A stretch of 64,000 nt of DNA from Robertmurraya korlensis (GTDB lineage Bacteria; Bacillota; Bacilli; Bacillales; Cytobacillaceae): positions 281,881 through 345,880 of the forward strand of contig NZ_JAMBNS010000004.1 in the NCBI RefSeq assembly GCF_023715225.1. The letters run 5' to 3'. Positions 60,632-64,000 of this stretch are shown here, one piece after another; the stretch's first letter is position 1, and each line of letters starts with the position of its first letter. A program made the position numbers and the translations under genes. Below the pieces are notes generated by a model, which did not search any database, was not told the DNA's origin, and worked only from the letters and a program-made list of their open reading frames with translations.

Positions 60632-60937
60632 ATGAGTAAATTCAGTTTGTTTGGTAAGTTTGAGGTACAAGAAGGCGAACGTGACACAATGGTAGATATT
60701 TTATTGGAAGCAGCAAAATCAATGAAGAATCTTGATGAATGCGAGTTATATGTTGTGAATATTTCGGAAAGTGAACCAAATTCTGTTTATGTTTATGAAG
60801 TGTGGAGTAATGAAAATGCCCATCAAGCCTCTCTAAATCTTGAAGCTACACAAACTTTAATAAAGCAGGCAAAACCAATCATTACTGGAATGGAGAGAAT
60901 CAGCACCCTAAAAACTAGGGGTGGGAAGGGTATTTAA
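60632..60937 (+). CDS. Antibiotic biosynthesis monooxygenase (ABM)-domain protein
   Basis: A 101-residue dimeric alpha/beta-barrel protein: FSLFGKFEVQEGERDTMVDI, SVYVYEVWSNENAHQ and the C-terminal TGMERIS strand. This is the ABM fold, as in YgiN-like quinol monooxygenases. AGGGAGG precedes the ATG. The substrate is unknown. Confidence 0.85.
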   Translation: MSKFSLFGKFEVQEGERDTMVDILLEAAKSMKNLDECELYVVNISESEPNSVYVYEVWSNENAHQASLNLEATQTLIKQAKPIITGMERISTLKTRGGKGI

Positions 60938-60941
60938 TGAA

Positions 60942-61020
60942 TTCTTATTGAGCAAACGGGGGCGGTTCTTCCATAAAGGAGATCGCTTTTTCTTATTGTA
61001 CAATAGGCCAATTTTTTAAA
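60942..61020 (+). repeat. Dispersed hairpin repeat with terminator
   Basis: TTATTGAGCAAACGGGGGCG, GTTCTTCC, a short loop, GGAGATCGCTTTTTCTTATT, then GTACAATAGGCCAATTTTTT. It is nearly identical in plan to 11783 and 13922, 50 kb away, and terminates the ABM gene. Confidence 0.7.
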
Positions 61021-61151
61021 GAAGGTAGGTCAGTTTAATGTTAGAATCTAACTATATTTAGGAAAAACAAAGTGAACAACTTGTACGAGGTTCAGGTGTT
61101 TATTACTGAAGTGCTAAAACGTATTTTCCAATGTTATTTAAGGAGGGGCTT

Positions 61152-61622
61152 ATGAATACATACTGTAAAAGTGCATTAAATCAAATCAAAGTCGCATTAA
61201 CTACAACCATCGAAATAATCGATAAATTAGAAGAACTAGATTTACAAAAAAGGCCCTCTCCCAATAAACATTCAATAGGTGAATTATTAGAACATATTTC
61301 AATTATTTGCAAAGCAGATTTGCTCATCGCAAATGGGGCAACCGAAGATGAAATGAATGATTTTTACTCAACTGTTACATATGGAAATTTAACTCAAATA
61401 AAAGATGCTCTACTTGATAATTTTGAGACACTTAAAGAAGTATATATGAATTATTCAGAAGCTGAACTTCAAGAAAGCATTGCTTCCTATTGGGGTATCA
61501 CATATACAAAATATGAATGGTTGTTAGAAATTTTAGCACATGTATATCATCATAGAGGTCAATTACACGCTGTACTTGTTCACTGTTATGGAAAAGATCC
61601 CAAAGTACCAATGTTTGAATAG
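61152..61622 (+). CDS. DinB-family protein
   Basis: A 156-residue four-helix bundle protein. The metal-ligand positions are visible: HSIGELLEHISI near residue 45 and AHVYHHRGQLHAVL near 128, giving the three-His site of DinB/YfiT metalloenzymes. The function of most members is unknown; bacillithiol-S-transferase activity is known for some. ATG 61152 follows AAGGAGGGG. Confidence 0.85.
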   Translation: MNTYCKSALNQIKVALTTTIEIIDKLEELDLQKRPSPNKHSIGELLEHISIICKADLLIANGATEDEMNDFYSTVTYGNLTQIKDALLDNFETLKEVYMNYSEAELQESIASYWGITYTKYEWLLEILAHVYHHRGQLHAVLVHCYGKDPKVPMFE

Positions 61623-61624
61623 AC

Positions 61625-61665
61625 TTCTTGTTCGACTAACGGGGAGGTTAGTTGAATAGTAAAAC
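61625..61665 (+). repeat. Second-half copy of the dispersed repeat
   Basis: TTCTTGTTCGACTAACGGGG, AGGTTAGTTGAATAGTAAAAC. It matches the segment after the hairpin at 11820-11861 (TTCGACTAACGGGG...ATGGAATAG). The hairpin half is absent. Confidence 0.5.
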
Positions 61666-61696
61666 AAGGATGGGAACACTAAAATGAGGTGTTCAA

Positions 61697-62368
61697 ATGA
61701 TAAGGTCTATCATTTTATTAATAGCTATGATTTTTGTAATTGCCCCTAATAATGCAGGAGCACAAACCTCAGACTATACTGTGATAGCAAAGTCTGATAA
61801 AGAGAATATAACGATCTATGCCAAGAGATTGGAAGGCTTGTATTATGACTTCAAGATTGACTTTAAGGGGACGAGGTTCTCAAGACCTTTTTGGATGAAC
61901 GTTACTAATCCTTCCTACGCCCCACAAGTATTTTACGAAGACATAAACAAAGATGAGAAAAGAGAGTTAATCATAATCTTGACGAAAGGTTATGGTACAG
62001 GTGCGTTAATAGAAGAAGTTTATGTTTATAAAAATACAAATGGATTGATTGACTTACTTATTGATAATCCTTTGGCAATTATCCATAAAAACGTCAAAAC
62101 TAAGTTAACAACCGAAAAGGGCGAAGTCCGAATTAATGACAAAGTATATAAAGTTGATATAACACCGATAACTATCAAACCTAAACTTGGTGATGAGATA
62201 AGTTTTGGCAGTATTATTGATTATGAGTTAAGAGATAATGAACTAATTGCAATAATCCCAGGTCAAATCACTCCAGCAGCCTATATTGGTGAGATAGTTA
62301 TTGTCTATGAATATCGAGACAAAATGTTTCAAGCAAAATCGATTGAATTTCAACCAGCTAATTTATGA
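61697..62368 (+). CDS. Secreted hypothetical protein
   Basis: A 223-residue protein with a signal peptide (MIRSIILLIAMIFVIAPNNAGA, cleavage after AGA-type; quoted to residue ~22 as MIRSIILLIAMIFVIAPNN). The mature part has an EDINKDEKRELIIILTKGYG segment resembling FG-GAP/VCBS-type strands. No family name is certain. GAGGTG precedes the ATG. Confidence 0.65.
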   Translation: MIRSIILLIAMIFVIAPNNAGAQTSDYTVIAKSDKENITIYAKRLEGLYYDFKIDFKGTRFSRPFWMNVTNPSYAPQVFYEDINKDEKRELIIILTKGYGTGALIEEVYVYKNTNGLIDLLIDNPLAIIHKNVKTKLTTEKGEVRINDKVYKVDITPITIKPKLGDEISFGSIIDYELRDNELIAIIPGQITPAAYIGEIVIVYEYRDKMFQAKSIEFQPANL

Positions 62369-62741
62369 GTTGTTCATAATAACAGGTACAATATTTAGCG
62401 AGGATTGCTGTAGCGGTCCTGCATTCAGTTATTTGGTTCGGTTTTAACCTTCTTCTTTGAAAATCAATAGCCTGCCACTCTATGGTTTTTTCGTTACTAA
62501 AAGTGATCGTCACTAAATCATTTGGGGGACTATGTGCACCTTCAAATGGTTGTTACCTGTACGGTGACATTATATAAATAACTGCCTATTGGCAGCTTCT
62601 GGTGGCATTGATTCGGATGAATTAATGCCTTTATTTATTAAAATTTGATGTAGATGATATTCCGCTAACGGTGCGCTTAAAAGTAAAGTTTGAAACTTTC
62701 TTACATAGTGATCCGTAATTTAAAAGAAGGGAAGTGATTAG
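62369..62741. other. 373-bp intergenic region
   Basis: No intact gene. GGTGGCATTGATTC with GAATTAATGCCTTTATTTATT (62598-62640) is a dispersed-repeat hairpin followed by GCTAACGGTGCGC (62664-62676). On the minus strand an open frame of about 60 codons (62370-62555) lacks a start and a convincing composition; it may be a gene relic. Confidence 0.4.
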
Positions 62742-63251
62742 TTGGAAGAGAAAAAGTTATATATTTCAAGAATTTATATGTTTGTAATATTAATTATTTT
62801 TGGTTACTTGTTCATGTGGATGGCAGTAGGTATTTATTCTAATTTAGGTAATGAAATGAATTGGCGTTATTGGGCAGAACTGATCTGTATGTCATTATTT
62901 GGGATGTTTTTCTTATATATAACCGTTTATTCGTTTAAGCAATTAATAATACCAACATTACTTATAACTGTAACAGAAACAGGTGTAATCGTTGAGAAAG
63001 ATAAAAGAAAAGTAGAAATTGGATGGGGAGATATAGAATCTTATATGATTTGTGGAAGGCCTAGCCCAAATGGAAGCTTTATTTATTTTTATATTTTCCT
63101 AAAAGATGGAATAGCTTCTACCACTATTCCTAAAGAGCTGAAAATTGAATACCATTTTATGAAAAACAAAAAAATACTGAAAAAAGCCTTCGATAAAAAT
63201 AAAATTAAAGAACTATCACCGGATTATGAAGCCGTTAAACACATTAAATAA
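62742..63251 (+). CDS. Membrane protein with two TM helices and C-terminal PH-like domain, hypothetical
   Basis: A 169-residue protein with helices at about 8-30 and 45-70 (MFVILIIFGYLFMWMAVGIY; LICMSLFGMFFLYITVYSF) followed by a soluble beta-rich region (LLITVTETGVIVEKDKRKVE, IGWGDIESYMI) that looks like the YdbT/PH-like domains. TTG 62742 follows AGGGAAGTGA. Its function is unknown. Confidence 0.65.
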   Translation: MEEKKLYISRIYMFVILIIFGYLFMWMAVGIYSNLGNEMNWRYWAELICMSLFGMFFLYITVYSFKQLIIPTLLITVTETGVIVEKDKRKVEIGWGDIESYMICGRPSPNGSFIYFYIFLKDGIASTTIPKELKIEYHFMKNKKILKKAFDKNKIKELSPDYEAVKHIK

Positions 63252-63345
63252 AATTAAGCTAATGGAGACAGAAGTGTTCAAGAAAAATCGCCTTTTCTTT
63301 TCGGCCAAAGAAGCAGTTCTGTTCAATAAGGTGAAACTTATTTTA
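63252..63345 (+). repeat. Degenerate dispersed-repeat copy
   Basis: AGCTAATGGAGACAG and AAAATCGCCTTTTCTTTTCG retain the arm and T tract; AAAGAAGCAGTTCTGTTCAATAAGG matches the second half seen at 13985 and 15675 (quoted as AAGCAGTTCTGTTCAATAAG). Confidence 0.5.
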
Positions 63346-63384
63346 TAGAAGATTCGTAAACACTTCTAAAGGAGGAGAGTTATT

Positions 63385-63480
63385 TTGGAGGGAGTCATCG
63401 GAACTTGGTTGCCTTTATTGCTATCTACTGGTATCACTGTTGCCTTTATTTATTTCGTTATAAAAGCTTTTAAAAAATAA
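63385..63480 (+). CDS. Very small membrane protein (31 aa)
   Basis: TTG 63385 with AAAGGAGGAGAG upstream opens a 31-codon frame MEGVIGTWLPLLLSTGITVA, FIYFVIKAFKK: one hydrophobic helix with a basic C-terminus. RBS strength and composition suggest a translated small protein; the function is unknown. A hairpin terminator follows. (Segments split.). Confidence 0.55.
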   Translation: MEGVIGTWLPLLLSTGITVAFIYFVIKAFKK

Positions 63481-63490
63481 GAAATAATTA

Positions 63491-63522
63491 AACCTCGGCT
63501 ACTGTATAGCTGAGGTTTACAC
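63491..63522 (+). terminator. Hairpin after the 31-aa gene
   Basis: AAACCTCGGCTA pairs with TAGCTGAGGTTT (63507-63518). Only a short T run is present. Confidence 0.6.
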
Positions 63523-63603
63523 TTGTAATAAAGGATCAGGATTATTGAACAAGAACAGATAAAATAGTTAAAGGAGCATTCCTGTTAGAAGGATTTTCGG
63601 GGA

Positions 63604-64000
63604 CTTGAACAAAAAAGAGCCCTCTTGGTATGATACGGGGTGTCAAATCGTGTGCCGAAATGACCCCTAACTTAGTTAACCAAGGAGGACTCCAAAATGG
63701 ATTTTAAACAAAATCATAAAATAAATCAAGTCACTGAAAAAACACTCGTAGTCGGCATCGATATTGCCAAGCGGATTCATTACGCTTGTTTTGTGGACGA
63801 TCGCGGACGGGTGCTCCGAAAGTCATTCTCTGTTTCTCAGTCTCGAGATGGGTTTGAACTTTTCTATCAACGAATTCTAATTGAAATGAAAGAACAAGAA
63901 AAAACGGAAGTCATCGTTGGGATTGAACCTACTGGTCATTATTGGCTCAATTTAGCCTATTTTCTTGAGGAACGAGGCATCCCTCTAGCTATGGTCAACC
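63604..64000 (+). mobile_element. IS110-family insertion sequence, left end and transposase start
   Basis: The left non-coding end (63604-63696) begins CTTGAACAAAAAAGAG and contains GGGGTGTC...GACCCC pairing, as in the guide (bridge) RNA-bearing ends of IS110 elements. It is inserted within a dispersed-repeat copy (GGAGCATTCCTGTTAGAAGG at 63572-63591). The right end lies outside the window. The same left-end sequence occurs without a transposase at 12840. Confidence 0.75.
63697..64000 (+). CDS. IS110-family transposase (3' end outside window)
   Basis: ATG 63697 after AAGGAGGAC. The first ~101 residues include VVGIDIAKRIHYACFVDD (first Asp of the DEDD RuvC-like catalytic site) and EVIVGIEPTGHYWLNLAYFL (the conserved E-P-T-G-H/Y region with the Glu). 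It is a DEDD transposase of the IS110 family, which uses a non-coding RNA to recognise target and donor. The C-terminal Tnp_20 domain with the catalytic Ser is beyond the window. Confidence 0.93.
   Translation, partial: MDFKQNHKINQVTEKTLVVGIDIAKRIHYACFVDDRGRVLRKSFSVSQSRDGFELFYQRILIEMKEQEKTEVIVGIEPTGHYWLNLAYFLEERGIPLAMVN

Noticed and set aside
62370..62555. Minus-strand open frame of about 60 codons
   Set aside because: No start, no RBS, no recognisable similarity and it runs antisense into the neighbouring gene.
1..64000. CRISPR arrays, tRNA or rRNA genes, prophage genes
   Set aside because: No regularly spaced repeats, cloverleaf-like or rRNA sequences, or phage structural genes were seen on either strand by reading.

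Overview
The window looks like a chromosomal segment of an endospore-forming Bacillaceae species (Bacillus/Neobacillus-like). It is A+T rich with strong AGGAGG-type ribosome binding sites and many TTG starts. It carries YesM/YesN-type two-component proteins, a melibiose operon in the Bacillus subtilis gene order, a DUF3231 protein, and two genes with sigma-K-like promoters. No rRNA, tRNA or CRISPR array was seen. Names rest on motif recognition and memory of families; no database search was possible.

Layout. 1-2344: a sensor kinase (5' end outside the window) and its AraC-type response regulator. 2605-5950: an ABC-F ATPase, then a PadR regulator with a split two-gene permease. 6000-25000: an accessory region of mostly single-gene units (PadR/DUF1048/DrrAB-type exporter, alpha/beta hydrolase, APH-like kinase, GNAT, nucleotidyltransferase, Nudix, SRPBCC, YVTN propeller). 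It is mixed with many gene fragments and punctuated by a dispersed hairpin repeat that often doubles as a terminator. Inside it lies an ECF sigma factor / PadR-like / FtsW-like operon with its own ECF-type promoter. 25172-29180: a sigma-54 activator divergent from a formaldehyde-dehydrogenase-like gene and an aquaporin, with a well-formed -24/-12 promoter between them. 29475-32450: hybrid-cluster protein Hcp behind an Fnr-type box, a 48-aa protein, and an FMN reductase behind an MhqR-like operator. 32749-36862: two structured leaders, an unknown protein, a DszA/NtaA-type flavin monooxygenase, and a sulfonate-type ABC importer whose ATPase gene survives only as a tail.

37190-47697 is the metabolic centrepiece. 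One transcription unit encodes an orphan response regulator, XdhC- and MocA-like molybdenum-cofactor factors, a three-subunit molybdenum hydroxylase with a CoxG-like protein, an AMP-forming acyl-CoA ligase, an enoyl-CoA hydratase-family enzyme and a BenE-type carboxylate transporter. The set matches the HmfABCDE logic for 2-furoate: activation, hydroxylation at the CoA-ester stage, ring opening and thioester hydrolysis to 2-oxoglutarate.

48213-57809: a GH43-like propeller protein, a lipoprotein, a diguanylate cyclase preceded by a c-di-GMP-I riboswitch, and the melR-melE-melD-melC-melA operon. 57980-64000: another accessory stretch (VOC, GyrI-like, monooxygenase, DinB, small membrane proteins) containing a second-type hisS. 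Its leader encodes a short peptide with three consecutive His codons in front of a terminator, which suggests ribosome-mediated attenuation rather than a T-box. The window ends inside an IS110-family element inserted in one copy of the dispersed repeat.
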